64,000 nt of DNA from Gordonia soli NBRC 108243 (GTDB lineage: Bacteria; Actinomycetota; Actinomycetes; Mycobacteriales; Mycobacteriaceae): the NCBI RefSeq assembly GCF_000334455.1, contig NZ_BANX01000035.1:42629-106628 (forward strand), in the 5' to 3' direction. The translations under genes were made by a program, and so were the position numbers. Numbering within the stretch: the stretch's first letter is position 1; every line of letters starts with the position of its first letter. The notes beneath the pieces were generated by a model. It saw only the letters and a program-made list of their open reading frames with translations, was not told the DNA's origin and searched no databases. Positions 7,357 to 18,945 of the stretch are shown here, piece after piece.

Positions 7357-8139
7357 ATGAAGATCCTCCCCGACAACGTGCGTTCACCGTTGCTGCGCGT
7401 CTACGAGAAGCGGTTGATCCAGCTCATGGACACCGCGCGTATCCCGCATCACGTCGCGATCATCTGCGACGGTAACCGGCGGTGGGCCCGCGAAGCGGGA
7501 TTCGAGGACGTGAGTCACGGTCATCGGGTCGGCGCGCAGCGGATCGCCGAGATGTTGACCTGGTGTGCCGAATTGGACATCGACACGGTCACCATCTATC
7601 TGCTGTCCACCGAGAACCTCAGTCGCGAGTCCGACGAGCTGGACGCGCTGATGGAGATCGTCCCCGACATCGTCGACGAGATCTCCGGTCCGACCGGTCG
7701 GTGGCGGGTGCGGATCGTCGGGACGCTGGACCGGCTGCCCGCGCCGGTGGCCGATCGGTTGCGCACCGCATCCGATCGCACCGCCGGACGCGATGGGATG
7801 AACGTGAACGTGGCGGTCGGCTACGGCGGTCGCCAGGAGATCGTCGACGCCGTACAGTCGCTGCTCCGCGAACGCGTCGACGCGGGCGCCGACCCGGCCG
7901 AGTTGATCGACGCCGTCTCGGTGGAAGCGATCGACGCCCACCTGTACACCAGCGGGCAAGCCGACCCGGACCTGGTGATCCGGACGTCGGGTGAGCAGCG
8001 CCTGTCCGGATTCTTGTTGTGGCAGAGCGCCTATTCGGAGATCTGGTTCACCGATGCCTACTGGCCGGAGTTCCGGCGGGTCGACTTCCTGCGTGCCTTG
8101 CGCGACTTCGCCGCACGCAACCGACGATTCGGCCGGTGA
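7357..8139 (+). CDS. Short-chain cis-prenyltransferase (Z-isoprenyl diphosphate synthase)
   Basis: A 260-residue UppS-family enzyme: catalytic Asp in ICDGNRRWA, the HxxG-like region HGHRVGAQR, LSTENLSR, and the C-terminal VIRTSGEQRLSGFLLWQ and SEIWFTDAYWPEF signatures. It condenses isopentenyl diphosphate with an allylic diphosphate in cis. Position next to hemolysin III matches Rv1086, which makes a short (C15) product that feeds decaprenyl phosphate synthesis. That suggests this is the short-chain enzyme rather than the main UppS, which would lie elsewhere (inference). It is convergent with coaA, 18 bases apart. Confidence 0.9.
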   Translation: MKILPDNVRSPLLRVYEKRLIQLMDTARIPHHVAIICDGNRRWAREAGFEDVSHGHRVGAQRIAEMLTWCAELDIDTVTIYLLSTENLSRESDELDALMEIVPDIVDEISGPTGRWRVRIVGTLDRLPAPVADRLRTASDRTAGRDGMNVNVAVGYGGRQEIVDAVQSLLRERVDAGADPAELIDAVSVEAIDAHLYTSGQADPDLVIRTSGEQRLSGFLLWQSAYSEIWFTDAYWPEFRRVDFLRALRDFAARNRRFGR

Positions 8140-8157
8140 ACATCGTCTCGCGCGCCG

Positions 8158-9096
8158 TCAGAGTTTGCGGAGGCGCACCCGGTTGATCGCGTGGTTGGCA
8201 TCTTTGCGGAGCACGAGCGTCGCCCGCGGCCGGCTGGGCAGGATGTTCTCGATGAGGTTGGGGCGGTTGATCGACGTCCAGATGTCACGCGCGGCGATGG
8301 TGGCCTGGTCGTCGGTCAGCGACGAGTAGTAGTGGAAGTGCGAGTTCGGGTCGGCGAACGCGGTGGTCCGCATCTGCAGGAACCGCGAGATGTACCAGGA
8401 TTCGATGTCGTCGATCTTCGCGTCCACGTAGATGGAGAAGTCGAAGAGATCGGAGACCATCAGGGTCGGACCGGTCTGCAGGACGTTCAGTCCCTCGACG
8501 ATCAGGATGTCGGGCTGCCGGATGAAGTGTCGGACGTCGGGGACGATGTCGTAGGTGATGTGAGAGTAGACCGGGGCGCTCACCTCATGCGCACCCGACT
8601 TCACCTCGGTGACGAACCGGAGCAGCGAACGCCGATCGTAGGACTCGGGAAAGCCCTTGCGGTGCATGATGCCCCGACGCTCGAGCTCCGCGGTCGGCAG
8701 CAGGAAGCCGTCGGTGGTCACCAGGTCGACCTTCGGGTGTGACTCCCATCGGGCGAGCAGTGCGGCGAGTACGCGGGCGGTGGTCGATTTGCCGACCGCA
8801 ACACTGCCGGCGATGCCGATGACGAACGGCACCTGGCGGGCGCCCTGGCGGTCACCGAGGAAGGTCGACGTCGCGGCGAACAGTCGTTGACGTGCGGCCA
8901 CCTGCAGGTGGATGAGGCGCGAGAGGGGGAGGTAGACGTCGGCGACCTCGTCGAGATCCACCTGTTCACCCAGTCCGACCAGCTGATCGAGCTCGTTCTC
9001 GGTGAGCACCATCGGCATGGATTCGCGGAGTTCGCGCCACTGCTTGCGATCCAGCTCCAGATAGAGACTGGGATCCCGGCTGGCGTCGCGAGCCAT
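8158..9096 (-). CDS. coaA: Pantothenate kinase, type I
   Basis: A 312-residue CoaA, the first step of coenzyme A synthesis. Walker [10 protein letters not shown] is at residues 97-105, and [31 protein letters not shown] and [12 protein letters not shown] are typical of the family. Length and ending (RVRLRKL) match mycobacterial CoaA. The ATG overlaps the stop of a 7-codon leader frame (TGATG). The neighbourhood matches Rv1092c-Rv1093. Confidence 0.96.
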   Translation of the reverse strand: MARDASRDPSLYLELDRKQWRELRESMPMVLTENELDQLVGLGEQVDLDEVADVYLPLSRLIHLQVAARQRLFAATSTFLGDRQGARQVPFVIGIAGSVAVGKSTTARVLAALLARWESHPKVDLVTTDGFLLPTAELERRGIMHRKGFPESYDRRSLLRFVTEVKSGAHEVSAPVYSHITYDIVPDVRHFIRQPDILIVEGLNVLQTGPTLMVSDLFDFSIYVDAKIDDIESWYISRFLQMRTTAFADPNSHFHYYSSLTDDQATIAARDIWTSINRPNLIENILPSRPRATLVLRKDANHAINRVRLRKL

Positions 9097-9119
9097 CAGC
9101 TGTTCCAGCGGGTCGTCAT
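9096..9119 (-). CDS. Candidate 7-residue leader peptide coupled to coaA
   Basis: ATG at 9119 opens a frame MTTRWNS whose TGA shares its A with the coaA ATG (TGATG). TATGGT lies 6 bases before this ATG, so a leaderless transcript could begin at the leader start. Translation of the short frame could then re-start on coaA. It is too short to be proven by sequence alone. Confidence 0.3.
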   Translation of the reverse strand: MTTRWNS

Positions 9120-9185
9120 TGATACACCATAGGACCGACGTTCCGACCGTTGACTGTGAGGTCGGTCGGGCGACCGGTTCTCGGT

Positions 9186-9191
9186 TAGCCT
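9186..9191 (+). promoter_or_regulatory. Candidate -10 box of the DUF885 gene (leaderless)
   Basis: TAGCCT lies 6 bases before ATG 9198, and no Shine-Dalgarno sequence is present between them. Confidence 0.4.
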
Positions 9192-9197
9192 CCAGTC

Positions 9198-10406
9198 ATG
9201 ACCTCGTCACCGGTCACCGACTACCTGCGCCTCGGCCTCGCCTTCGACCGCCTGGAGGAGGGGTTCGTCGACGCCTACACCGGCGACCCCGCCCTGCGGC
9301 GTGCGATCGAGAACGCGCCCGCTCCCGATCCCGCCGAACTCGCCGCTCGCGCACGGGGACTCCGGGCCGACCTGCCCGCCGACCTGCCGCCTGACCGGGC
9401 CGCATTCATCGATGCGCACCTGCGCGCGCTGGAGTGTTCGGCGCGGAAGTTCGCCGGCGACGAGATCGCATTCCCCGACGAGGTCCGCGCCTACTTCGAC
9501 ATCGACATCGCGCTCGGCGACACCCAGACCTACGCCGATGCACACGAGCGCATCGCCGATGCGTTGGAGCGTCCGGGGGTGTCGGGTGCCGCGCTGTCCG
9601 ACGCCTATGCGGCGCATCGACGTGCCGACGAGATCCCGGCTGCCAAGGTCGACGAGTGTGTGCGGGCGTTCAGCGGTGCACTGCGCGAACGGGTCCGGTC
9701 GACCTTCGGTCTGCCCGACGACGAGATCGTCGAGTTCGAGGTGGTCACCGACAAGCCGTGGTCGGGGTTCAACTACTACCTCGGTGACCACCGTTCCCGG
9801 GTCGCGATCAATGCCGACCTGACGCAATACATGTCGTCGCTGCCACACCTGATCGCCCACGAGGCCTACCCGGGGCACCACACCGAGCACTGTCGCAAGG
9901 AGGAGATCCTGGTCGGCAGTGGGCAACTCGAGCAGACGATCTTCCTGGTCAACACCCCGCAGTGCCTGATGGCCGAGGGGCTCGCCGACCACGCGTTGGT
10001 CGCCGCCATCGGCGACGACTGGGGCCTGTGGGCCCAGGAGATCTACGCCGACCTCGGACTCCGTTTCGACGGCGAGCGTGCGCAGCGCATGGCATCGGCC
10101 ACGTCGGGGTTGCTCGGGGTCCGCCAGGACGCGGCACTGTTGCTGCACGACGCACGCCGCGATGCCGACGAGGTGGCAGCCTTCCTGCAGACGTGGCTGC
10201 TGGCCACCGACGCGCGGGCCCGCCAGATGTTGCGGTTCCTCACCTCGCCGCTCTGGCGGGCGTACATCAGCACCTATGTGGAGGGCTATCGACTTCTCCA
10301 GACGTGGCTGGACGAGGTGCCCGCGGCCGACCGGCTAACACGATTCGGGCGGCTGCTCGACGAGCCGTTGACCCCGGCACTGCTCCGTGCGGAACTGCGC
10401 TCCTAG
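9198..10406 (+). CDS. DUF885-family protein, probable metallopeptidase
   Basis: A 402-residue soluble protein. The family motif HEAYPGHH is at residues 221-228, followed by a downstream MAEGLADHA motif with a further Glu/His, the usual metal ligands of DUF885 proteins. No signal peptide is seen, so it should be cytoplasmic. It ends 10 bases before glyA, and its TAG stop forms part of a possible glyA -10 box. Substrate unknown; an exopeptidase or a carboxypeptidase-like function is possible. Confidence 0.8.
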   Translation: MTSSPVTDYLRLGLAFDRLEEGFVDAYTGDPALRRAIENAPAPDPAELAARARGLRADLPADLPPDRAAFIDAHLRALECSARKFAGDEIAFPDEVRAYFDIDIALGDTQTYADAHERIADALERPGVSGAALSDAYAAHRRADEIPAAKVDECVRAFSGALRERVRSTFGLPDDEIVEFEVVTDKPWSGFNYYLGDHRSRVAINADLTQYMSSLPHLIAHEAYPGHHTEHCRKEEILVGSGQLEQTIFLVNTPQCLMAEGLADHALVAAIGDDWGLWAQEIYADLGLRFDGERAQRMASATSGLLGVRQDAALLLHDARRDADEVAAFLQTWLLATDARARQMLRFLTSPLWRAYISTYVEGYRLLQTWLDEVPAADRLTRFGRLLDEPLTPALLRAELRS

Positions 10407-10409
10407 AAT
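10404..10409 (+). promoter_or_regulatory. Candidate -10 box of glyA (leaderless)
   Basis: TAGAAT, a near-consensus -10 hexamer that includes the stop codon of the upstream gene, ends 7 bases before the glyA ATG. Confidence 0.5.
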
Positions 10410-10416
10410 CGAGGTC

Positions 10417-11724
10417 ATGACGGTGAACTCCACGGACCTGAACTCCGCATCGCTGGCCGAACTCGATCCCGATGTCGCGGCCGCGATGAACGGCGAACTC
10501 AGCCGACAGCGCGACACGCTGGAAATGATCGCGTCGGAGAACTTCGTCCCGCGCGCCGTCCTGCAGGCGCAGGGCAGCGTGCTCACGAACAAGTACGCCG
10601 AGGGCTACCCGGGCCGTCGCTACTACGGCGGCTGTGAATACGTCGACGTGGTGGAGGACATCGCCCGCAACCGCGCCAAGGAACTGTTCGGCGCCGACTT
10701 CGCCAATGTGCAGCCCCATTCCGGTGCGCAGGCCAATGCCGCGGTGCTGATGGCACTGATGGAGCCGGGCGAGCGACTGCTCGGTCTCGACCTCGCCCAC
10801 GGCGGCCACCTCACGCACGGCATGCGGTTGAACTTCTCCGGCAAGCTCTACGAGAACCACTTCTACGGGGTCAGCAAAGAGGACTTCCGCGTCGACATGG
10901 ACGAGGTGCGCAAGATCGCCCTCGACGTCCGGCCGAAGGTGATCTGCGCCGGTTGGTCGGCGTACCCGCGCACCCTGGACTTCGAGGCGTTCCGCTCGAT
11001 CGCCGACGAGGTCGGCGCCTACCTCTGGACCGACATGGCGCATTTCGCTGGACTCGTCGCGGCCGGCCTGCACCCGTCGCCGGTTCCGCATTCCGACGTC
11101 GTCTCGTCGACCATCCACAAGACCCTCGGCGGACCGCGGTCGGGTCTGATCCTCGCCAAGCAGGAGTGGGCCAAGAAGCTGAACTCCGCAGTCTTCCCGG
11201 GTCAGCAGGGCGGCCCGCTGATGCACGCGATCGCAGGTAAGGCCGTCGCGCTCAAGATCGCCGGCACCGAGGAGTTCGCCGACCGTCAGCGTCGCACGCT
11301 GGCCGGGGCGAAGCTGCTCGCCGAGCGTCTCACCGGGGAGGACGTGAAGAAGGCCGGTGTCTCGGTTCTGACCGGCGGCACCGACGTCCACCTCGTGCTC
11401 GTCGACCTGCGTGACAGCCGGCTCGACGGTCAGCAGGCCGAGGACCTGCTCCATCAGGTCGGCATCACGGTCAACCGCAACGCGGTGCCCTTCGACCCCC
11501 GTCCGCCGATGGTCACCTCCGGTCTGCGGATCGGCACTCCGGCGCTAGCCACCCGTGGTTTCGGCGACGAGCAGTTCCGGGAGGTCGCCGACATCATCGG
11601 CACCGCTCTCGCCGCAGGCTCCGAGGCCGACATCTCCGCGCTCCGCGGCCGGGTCTCCGCGCTCGCCCTCGACTTCCCGCTGTACGACGGACTCGAGGAC
11701 TGGGGCCTGATGAGCCGGGTCTGA
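10417..11724 (+). CDS. glyA: Serine hydroxymethyltransferase
   Basis: A 435-residue PLP enzyme that interconverts serine and glycine with tetrahydrofolate. Visible are [26 protein letters not shown], the PLP-lysine region [13 protein letters not shown] (Lys in HKT), and [16 protein letters not shown]. The ATG at 10417 sits 7 bases after a TAGAAT box and overlaps a weak GAGG. The protein is of full family length. It corresponds to glyA1 between coaA and desA2 in M. tuberculosis. Confidence 0.97.
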   Translation: MTVNSTDLNSASLAELDPDVAAAMNGELSRQRDTLEMIASENFVPRAVLQAQGSVLTNKYAEGYPGRRYYGGCEYVDVVEDIARNRAKELFGADFANVQPHSGAQANAAVLMALMEPGERLLGLDLAHGGHLTHGMRLNFSGKLYENHFYGVSKEDFRVDMDEVRKIALDVRPKVICAGWSAYPRTLDFEAFRSIADEVGAYLWTDMAHFAGLVAAGLHPSPVPHSDVVSSTIHKTLGGPRSGLILAKQEWAKKLNSAVFPGQQGGPLMHAIAGKAVALKIAGTEEFADRQRRTLAGAKLLAERLTGEDVKKAGVSVLTGGTDVHLVLVDLRDSRLDGQQAEDLLHQVGITVNRNAVPFDPRPPMVTSGLRIGTPALATRGFGDEQFREVADIIGTALAAGSEADISALRGRVSALALDFPLYDGLEDWGLMSRV

Positions 11725-11766
11725 CGACCTGGTCGAGGCGACTGGCCACAGCCCCCGGTCGTTCTC

Positions 11767-11772
11767 TATCCT
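11767..11772 (+). promoter_or_regulatory. Candidate -10 box of desA2 (leaderless)
   Basis: TATCCT ends 7 bases before ATG 11780 and there is no Shine-Dalgarno sequence in between. Confidence 0.5.
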
Positions 11773-11779
11773 GTCTGCG

Positions 11780-12646
11780 ATGAACGCATTGACCGAGGAC
11801 GACTTGATCATCGCGCTTGAGAAGGCGCTGCCGGAGATCGCCGAAGACCACCAGGAGATCGCGTCGCCGTGGAACCCGCACGATTGGGTCCCGTGGGGCG
11901 ACGGACGCAACTTCGCGTTCCTCGGTGGCGAGGACTGGGACCCGTCGCAGGGTTCGCTGAGCGGTGAGGCGCGTGCGGCGACGCTCGCGCTGCTGCTCAC
12001 CAAGGACAACCTGCCGTCGTACCACCGCGTCATCGCGCTCTACTTCCCGGCCTTCTCGGAGTGGCGTCAGCTGGTCGGCGTGTGGACGGCAGAAGACAAC
12101 CGTCACGCGATCGTCCTGCGCGACTACCTCGTGGTGACCCGCGCCGTCGACCCGGTCGATTCCGAGGTCCGTCGCCGCATCCACGTGACCCAGGGCTTCA
12201 AGCAGGAGCCCGGCGTCAAGGAGGATCTGGGTCCGCTCGACGTGCTCGCTCTGATGGCCGTGCACGAGCATCAGTGCGTCGGCTTCATCAGCCGACTGTC
12301 CTCGGTGGTCACCGATGACATCTACTCGCAGATCCTGGCGAAGATCTCGCATGACGACGCCGCCCAGGCGACGACATTCGGATCGTTCCTGAACGCCGGA
12401 CTGGTCGCCGATCAGGAAGCCACCGTGGTCGCGGTCGATCGGGCGCTGGCGAACATCGAGCCGATCGGCTCCGACGTCGCCGACTTCGACGAGGAGTTCG
12501 CGCTGATCGCCGACTACGAGAACGACGACACCCGCGCTGCGATCGCGGCCGCACTCGTCGACCAGCTCAAGCTCGACAGCGTCGACGGACTCGGCGACGA
12601 GGCAGAGGACGCACGCCAGCGCATCTTCGCGCGCGCCGGTCGCTGA
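11780..12646 (+). CDS. desA2: Acyl-ACP desaturase-family protein, DesA2-like
   Basis: A 288-residue, mostly helical member of the soluble di-iron acyl-ACP desaturase (FA_desaturase_2) family. Possible metal ligands are Glu/His in TAEDNRHAIVLRDYL and in AVHEHQCVGF. Length and position between glyA and phoH2 match Rv1094 (DesA2), which is linked to mycolic acid synthesis. Whether both iron sites are complete would need an alignment. A hairpin 48 bases downstream probably ends the transcript. Confidence 0.88.
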   Translation: MNALTEDDLIIALEKALPEIAEDHQEIASPWNPHDWVPWGDGRNFAFLGGEDWDPSQGSLSGEARAATLALLLTKDNLPSYHRVIALYFPAFSEWRQLVGVWTAEDNRHAIVLRDYLVVTRAVDPVDSEVRRRIHVTQGFKQEPGVKEDLGPLDVLALMAVHEHQCVGFISRLSSVVTDDIYSQILAKISHDDAAQATTFGSFLNAGLVADQEATVVAVDRALANIEPIGSDVADFDEEFALIADYENDDTRAAIAAALVDQLKLDSVDGLGDEAEDARQRIFARAGR

Positions 12647-12693
12647 CACGCAGGCCCGCGTCGGGTCTCGTTAACGCACATTTCACGCCGACA

Positions 12694-12720
12694 CACCCCG
12701 TGGCGAACAGCCGCGGGGTG
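12694..12720 (+). terminator. Hairpin terminator downstream of desA2
   Basis: CACCCCGTGGC (12694-12704) pairs with GCCGCGGGGTG (12710-12720) over 11 pairs with one G-U, and a 5-base loop. There is no T-run, as is usual for high-GC actinobacteria. Confidence 0.6.
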
Positions 12721-12882
12721 TGACGCGGCGTACTTTGACGAGTGACGGGCCGCGGGGAAGCGGTTCGTCCGGGAGGTTCGATTCGTGGATTGCACCAGCA
12801 TCACGAGAGGGCCGGCCCCGGTCCTCGTCCTACTCGGCTGACGCCGAACGAGGACATGAGCCGGCCGGTCGTCACACACTGG

Positions 12883-12903
12883 TTTGTGCGGGTGCCGCAC
12901 AAA
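12883..12903 (+). promoter_or_regulatory. Perfect 9+3+9 palindrome before phoH2
   Basis: TTTGTGCGG, a 3-base centre GTG, and CCGCACAAA form a perfect inverted repeat that ends 14 bases before the phoH2 start and just before its GGAG ribosome-binding site. It could be an operator or an mRNA hairpin that controls translation. Confidence 0.5.
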
Positions 12904-12917
12904 TGTAGGAGCACTAC

Positions 12918-14216
12918 GTGACCACACGCACCTACGTCCTCGACACCTCCGTGCTGCTGTCCGATCCTTGGGCGGTACTACGTTTCGCCGAACACAACGT
13001 GGTCCTCCCGTTGGTGGTCATCGGCGAACTCGAGGGCAAACGTCACCACCACGAGCTCGGTTGGTTCGCACGGGAATCGTTGCGGATGCTCGACGACCTC
13101 CGGCTCGTGCACGGCCGCCTGGACGTGCCCATCCCGATCGGCGACGAGGGCGGCACCTTGCAGGTGGAGCTCAACCACACCGATCCGACCGTGTTGCCTG
13201 CCGGATTCCGCACGGAGACCAACGACTCGCGAATCCTCGCCTGCGCGTTGAATCTTCGGGCCGAGGACAAAGACGTCACGCTGGTCTCCAAGGACACGCC
13301 ACTGCGTGTGAAGGCCGGTGCCGTCGGTCTCGCCGCCGACGAGTACCACGCGCAGGATGTGGTGGTCTCGGGATGGTCCGGGATGACCGAGATCGACGTC
13401 GACTCGACGGTGGTCGACTCCCTCTATTCCGAGGGGGTGGCCGATCTCGACGAAGCGCGGGAACTGCCGTGCCACACCGGAATCCGGCTCTTGGGTAATG
13501 GTTCGAGTGCGCTCGGACGGGTGAACGCCGACAAACGGGTGCAACTGGTGCGCGGCGACCGGGAGGCCTTCGGGTTGCACGGACGTTCGGCCGAGCAGCG
13601 TGTCGCCCTCGACCTGCTGCTCGACGAGTCGGTGGGCATCGTCTCGCTCGGCGGCAAGGCGGGCACCGGTAAGTCGGCGCTGGCGTTGTGCGCCGGTCTC
13701 GAGGCGGTTCTCGAGCGTCGCACCCAGCGCAAGGTCGTCGTCTTCCGGCCGCTCTATGCCGTCGGCGGTCAGCAGCTCGGGTACCTGCCCGGTGGTGAGG
13801 CCGAGAAGATGGGGCCGTGGGCGCAGGCGGTGTTCGACACGCTGGAGGGGTTGGCCTCGCAGGAGGTGATCGAGGAGGTGCTCAGTCGGGGCATGTTGGA
13901 GGTGCTGCCGCTGACCCACATCCGTGGTCGGTCGCTGCACGATTCCTTCGTGATCGTCGACGAGGCGCAGTCGCTGGAGCGCAATGTGTTGCTGACGGTG
14001 CTCTCCCGTCTGGGTTCCGGGTCGCGTGTGGTGCTGACCCACGATGTCGCGCAGCGGGACAACTTGCGCGTCGGTCGCCATGACGGTGTCGCCGCGGTGA
14101 TCGAGAAGCTGAAGGGGCATCCGCTCTTCGCCCATGTCACGTTGACGCGGAGTGAGCGGTCGCCGATCGCGGCCCTCGTGACCGACATGTTGGAGGAGTT
14201 CGCGCCGGGAGCGTAG
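12918..14216 (+). CDS. phoH2: PIN-PhoH fusion protein (PhoH2), RNase/RNA helicase
   Basis: A 432-residue protein with an N-terminal PIN RNase domain ([38 protein letters not shown]: four acidic residues as in VapC toxins) and a C-terminal PhoH ATPase (Walker [23 protein letters not shown], Walker [19 protein letters not shown]). The family unwinds and cuts RNA. The GTG start at 12918 has TAGGAG 7 bases upstream. In mycobacteria phoH2 is paired with a small upstream antitoxin-like gene (phoAT); a 62-codon frame ends 9 bases upstream here but has no recognisable similarity. Confidence 0.94.
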   Translation: MTTRTYVLDTSVLLSDPWAVLRFAEHNVVLPLVVIGELEGKRHHHELGWFARESLRMLDDLRLVHGRLDVPIPIGDEGGTLQVELNHTDPTVLPAGFRTETNDSRILACALNLRAEDKDVTLVSKDTPLRVKAGAVGLAADEYHAQDVVVSGWSGMTEIDVDSTVVDSLYSEGVADLDEARELPCHTGIRLLGNGSSALGRVNADKRVQLVRGDREAFGLHGRSAEQRVALDLLLDESVGIVSLGGKAGTGKSALALCAGLEAVLERRTQRKVVVFRPLYAVGGQQLGYLPGGEAEKMGPWAQAVFDTLEGLASQEVIEEVLSRGMLEVLPLTHIRGRSLHDSFVIVDEAQSLERNVLLTVLSRLGSGSRVVLTHDVAQRDNLRVGRHDGVAAVIEKLKGHPLFAHVTLTRSERSPIAALVTDMLEEFAPGA

Positions 14217-14264
14217 CGAGCGGGCGAAGTTCGGAGATGTCGCGCCGGGAGCGTAGCGGGCGGC
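14201..14264 (+). repeat. Short direct repeat at the end of phoH2
   Basis: CGCGCCGGGAGCGTAGCG occurs at 14201 and again at 14241, followed by AGCGGG and GGCGG. The first copy encodes the last residues and TAG stop of phoH2; the second lies after it. Confidence 0.6.
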
Positions 14265-14283
14265 GAGCTCCGATTCAGAGACC

Positions 14284-14321
14284 AGCGGCCCGTCCCTCTT
14301 TCTACAGGGGCGGGCCGCTTT
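14284..14321 (+). terminator. Intrinsic terminator after phoH2
   Basis: AGCGGCCCGTCCCT (14284-14297) pairs with AGGGGCGGGCCGCT (14306-14319) over 14 pairs, with an 8-base loop and a short TTT tail. This is the strongest classical terminator in the window. Confidence 0.8.
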
Positions 14322-14442
14322 CCATGTGTGGGGTCCCTGGCACTTGTGCGATGCACGAGAGATGGGTGGGCCGGGTGATCGGATCCGTACCCCACCGTGA
14401 CCAGGCCGAGACTCATGAACCCTTGCCAACTGGCACACTGTT

Positions 14443-15429
14443 GTGGTGCTGAAGTTACTGATGAGGCGTATGAGGTCTGTGGGACTCGCATCGGCGGTCG
14501 CGCTGGTGGCTGTCCTGTTCGGTTCCGGGCTCGCATCTGCCGCACCGGGCACCACGACACCGTCCACCTCGGGAACGCCCTCGGGGACCACGACGCCGTC
14601 GACCTCGGGAGCGACGAGTACGTCGGCTGCACCCGGAGGCGTCACCGGCGTCCCGGTGCTCGACAATCTCCTGAACTCGCTCGCCGGTCAGGGGCAGGGT
14701 GGCGCGGCGTCACCGGCCGCGGGTCAGACGAAGCAGATGATCGTGGTCACGGCTCCCAAGGCCAGTGACCCGACCGCGACCCTGACCGCCTTCGAGCGTG
14801 GGACCGACAACTCGTGGAAGCCGGTCATCGGGCCGACCAAGGCATTCCTGGGATCGCTCGGACAGGGCGAGCCCAAGGACAACGTGTACCGCACGCCGCA
14901 GGGCACCTTCCCGCTCGATCAGGCCTTCGGCAGACTGGCGAATCCTGGCACCAAACTGCCGTACATCAAGGTCGACCAGCAGGATTGGTGGGACTCGAAC
15001 ACCAAGTCGCCGACGTACAACACCCATGTCCGGCAGGCAGCGAGCCCCGGTGGCGACAGCGAGAACCTGTACAACTCCGGCCCCGTCTATGACTACGCGG
15101 TCAACATCGCGCACAATCCGCAGCGCATCCCGGGCAAGGCGTCGGCGATGTTCCTGCACGTCACCAACGGTCAGCCGACGATGGGTTGTGTCGCCATCGA
15201 CAAGGAACTGATGCGCAAGATCCTGGTGTGGCTCGACCCGGCGAAGAGCCCGAAGATCACCATCGGCGTCAATCAGAGCGCTCCGCCCGCGGACACGCCC
15301 AGTGCGACGCCGGCGCTGCCCGGCGGCGATCTGGTGAACCAGATCCTCAAGCAGTTCATCGATCTCGTGCCGTCGTTGCTCGGCACGGCAACCGGGGCCG
15401 GGAGCGCGGAGTCCGTTCCTGTCCCGTGA
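14443..15429 (+). CDS. Secreted L,D-transpeptidase-like (YkuD-fold) protein
   Basis: Up to 328 residues. A signal peptide (core LASAVALVAVLFGSGLA, cleavage near ASAAPG) precedes a Thr/Ser/Pro/Gly linker and a YkuD-like domain with LHVTNGQPTMGCVAID, where Cys249 (counting from GTG 14443) is the likely nucleophile and the nearby His is the base. The usual SHGC signature reads TMGC here, so activity is likely but not certain. A Pro-rich stretch and a short hydrophobic C-terminus follow. ATG 14461 is an alternative start. The product should act on cell-wall peptidoglycan. Terminator hairpins lie before and after the gene. Confidence 0.82.
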   Translation: MVLKLLMRRMRSVGLASAVALVAVLFGSGLASAAPGTTTPSTSGTPSGTTTPSTSGATSTSAAPGGVTGVPVLDNLLNSLAGQGQGGAASPAAGQTKQMIVVTAPKASDPTATLTAFERGTDNSWKPVIGPTKAFLGSLGQGEPKDNVYRTPQGTFPLDQAFGRLANPGTKLPYIKVDQQDWWDSNTKSPTYNTHVRQAASPGGDSENLYNSGPVYDYAVNIAHNPQRIPGKASAMFLHVTNGQPTMGCVAIDKELMRKILVWLDPAKSPKITIGVNQSAPPADTPSATPALPGGDLVNQILKQFIDLVPSLLGTATGAGSAESVPVP

Positions 15430-15485
15430 GCGACCTCGCGGGTGATGCCCCGCGCGGGGTGACACCTCCCGATCGGCTTCTGCCA

Positions 15486-15520
15486 CAGATGGGTCCGGCT
15501 GGACTGGCCGGGCCCATCTG
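15486..15520 (+). terminator. Strong hairpin terminator after the YkuD gene
   Basis: CAGATGGGTCCGGC (15486-15499) pairs fully with GCCGGGCCCATCTG (15507-15520) with one G-U pair and a 7-base loop. No T-run follows. Confidence 0.65.
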
Positions 15521-15626
15521 CCGTGCGCAGGTCTGCTGGGCGGGTTGGCGAATCGTACGCGTGGAGGTTCGCCGGGCCGGCCCGTATGGAATCGGCCGGG
15601 GCCCAACCGGGACATCATCAACGCAG

Positions 15627-16244
15627 ATGCGAGACCATCGCAGGGTGAGCGAATCCGTGACCGAGTTCCTCCGTCGGATACCGACTCTGACGGGGGACGC
15701 ACCCGACCTCGGTTCCACCGAATGGCCTGTCGAGCCGACCGCGGCGTTTCGAGCGTGGTTGGATTCCGCTCTCGCAGTGGGCGTTCCCGAGCCGCATGCG
15801 CTGGTGTTGTCGACCATCGGCGAGGACGGCCTCCCCGATGCCCGCACTCTGATCCTGCGGGACGTCCATGTCGATCGCGGATGGGCATTCGCCGGACCGG
15901 CGTCGAGCGCGAAAGGCGCGCAGCTCGCTGCGGCACCGGTCGCCGCGCTGACATTCTGGTGGCAACCGCAGGTGCGCAGTGTGCGCGTCCGAGGGCGCGT
16001 CGTCGAGGCGTCGCGCGCCGAGAGCGATGCCGACCTCGCTGCCAGAAGTACAGCCGCTCGCGCCGATTCGGCGCCAGGGGACTGGACCCTGTGGCGGGTG
16101 GTACCGAGTCGTGTCGAATTCTGGCAGGGATCGACCGATCGTCGGCACATCAGGGTGGTGTACAGCCGCGATGACGCCGGCGCGTGGAGGATCGACGCGA
16201 CCCGCGGAGGCCACGAGTCGGCGGTAGCGATCTCCTCGGACTGA
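15627..16244 (+). CDS. Pyridoxamine 5'-phosphate oxidase-family protein
   Basis: A 205-residue PNPOx-like split-barrel flavoprotein. PdxH-like elements are visible: DGLPDARTLILRDV (FMN binding), FAGPASSAKGAQLAA, ALTFWWQPQVRSVRVRGRV and a C-terminal WRIDATRGGHESAV in place of the usual WRIERLAP ending. GTG 15645 is an alternative start. The altered C-terminus suggests a paralogue rather than the main PdxH, so another substrate is possible. Confidence 0.78.
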   Translation: MRDHRRVSESVTEFLRRIPTLTGDAPDLGSTEWPVEPTAAFRAWLDSALAVGVPEPHALVLSTIGEDGLPDARTLILRDVHVDRGWAFAGPASSAKGAQLAAAPVAALTFWWQPQVRSVRVRGRVVEASRAESDADLAARSTAARADSAPGDWTLWRVVPSRVEFWQGSTDRRHIRVVYSRDDAGAWRIDATRGGHESAVAISSD

Positions 16245-16296
16245 CCGCATCCTGCCGGGGCACGACTCAGAGTCGGAGATCACGGCCCCGGGGTCA

Positions 16297-17987
<1,691 letters not shown>

Positions 17988-17991
<4 letters not shown>

Positions 17992-18944
17992 CGGTGTGCG
18001 CTCCATCGGGGATCGAGGACATCGCGGAGTCCGTCGCCGAGCCAGTTGAATGCCAGCCCGACGACCAGGATCGCGATGCCGGGAGCGATGGCGACGTACG
18101 GGCTGCCGGAGATGAGCACCTTCGCGCCCTCGGCGACCATCCGCCCCCAGTCGGGCGTCGGTGGCTGGACACCGATGCCCAGCGCACTGAGGCTGGACGC
18201 CAGGACGATCAGGATGCCGATCAGGCTCGTCCAATAGACGATGACGGTGGCGCCGACGTTCGGCAATATCTCGGTGCGCAGGATCGTCCACGACGAACCG
18301 CCCAGTCCGACTGCTGCTTCCACGTACTCGAGCTCGCGTTGCCGTCGTGTCTCCGCGTAGACGATCCGGGTCACATACGGTGTGGCCGCGAAGATCACCG
18401 CGGCGGCGACCACCCACACACCCATCCCGATCACCTCGGCGAGCGCGAACGCCACGATGACAACCGGGAAAGCGAACAGGATGTCGACGATCCGCATGAC
18501 CCCCGAGGAGATCCACGAGCGTGACCATCCGGCGAGCAGGCCGACCACGGATCCGATGAGCACGGCGACCGTGGTCGCCAATGCGGTCGGAGCGATGGTG
18601 GCGCGGCCACCCCAGATCAATCGGCTGAGGATGTCGCGGCCCTGTTCGTCGGTGCCCAGCAGGTGCCCGGCCGAACCGGGTTCGAGGTAACGCGACGCCG
18701 CGTCGCCGACGGTCGGATCGTGCGGCGCGATGAGCGGTGCGAGGACGGACACCACGATCACCAGCGCCAGCACCGTCACCGCCGCCACCAGTTGGTGATG
18801 GTGTGTCCACGCGGGTCGGTGCAGCCGTGTCCGCCGGTGTCGCGCAGCCAGTGGGGCAGCCGGTCGCGAAGGCGCGTCGTCGGACGGCGACGTCGGCTCG
18901 AGATCGGTCGCCTCGCTGGTCGCCTGATCGTCGTGGATGGTCAT
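17988..18944 (-). CDS. Peptide-type ABC transporter permease (DppC-like)
   Basis: A 318-residue permease with six membrane segments after a long hydrophilic N-terminus, the DppC hallmark HLLGTDEQGRDILSRLIWG, and the coupling motif EAAVGLGGSSWTILRTEILPN. It begins 1 base after the end of the DppB-like gene and overlaps the ATPase start. Confidence 0.93.
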
Positions 18945-18945
18945 C

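Noticed and set aside
12720..12908. 62-codon frame upstream of phoH2 as a firm phoAT antitoxin gene
   Set aside because: Position fits, but the translated sequence is Arg/Ser/Gly-rich with no recognisable fold or similarity, and high-GC DNA produces such frames by chance. Kept only as a finding.
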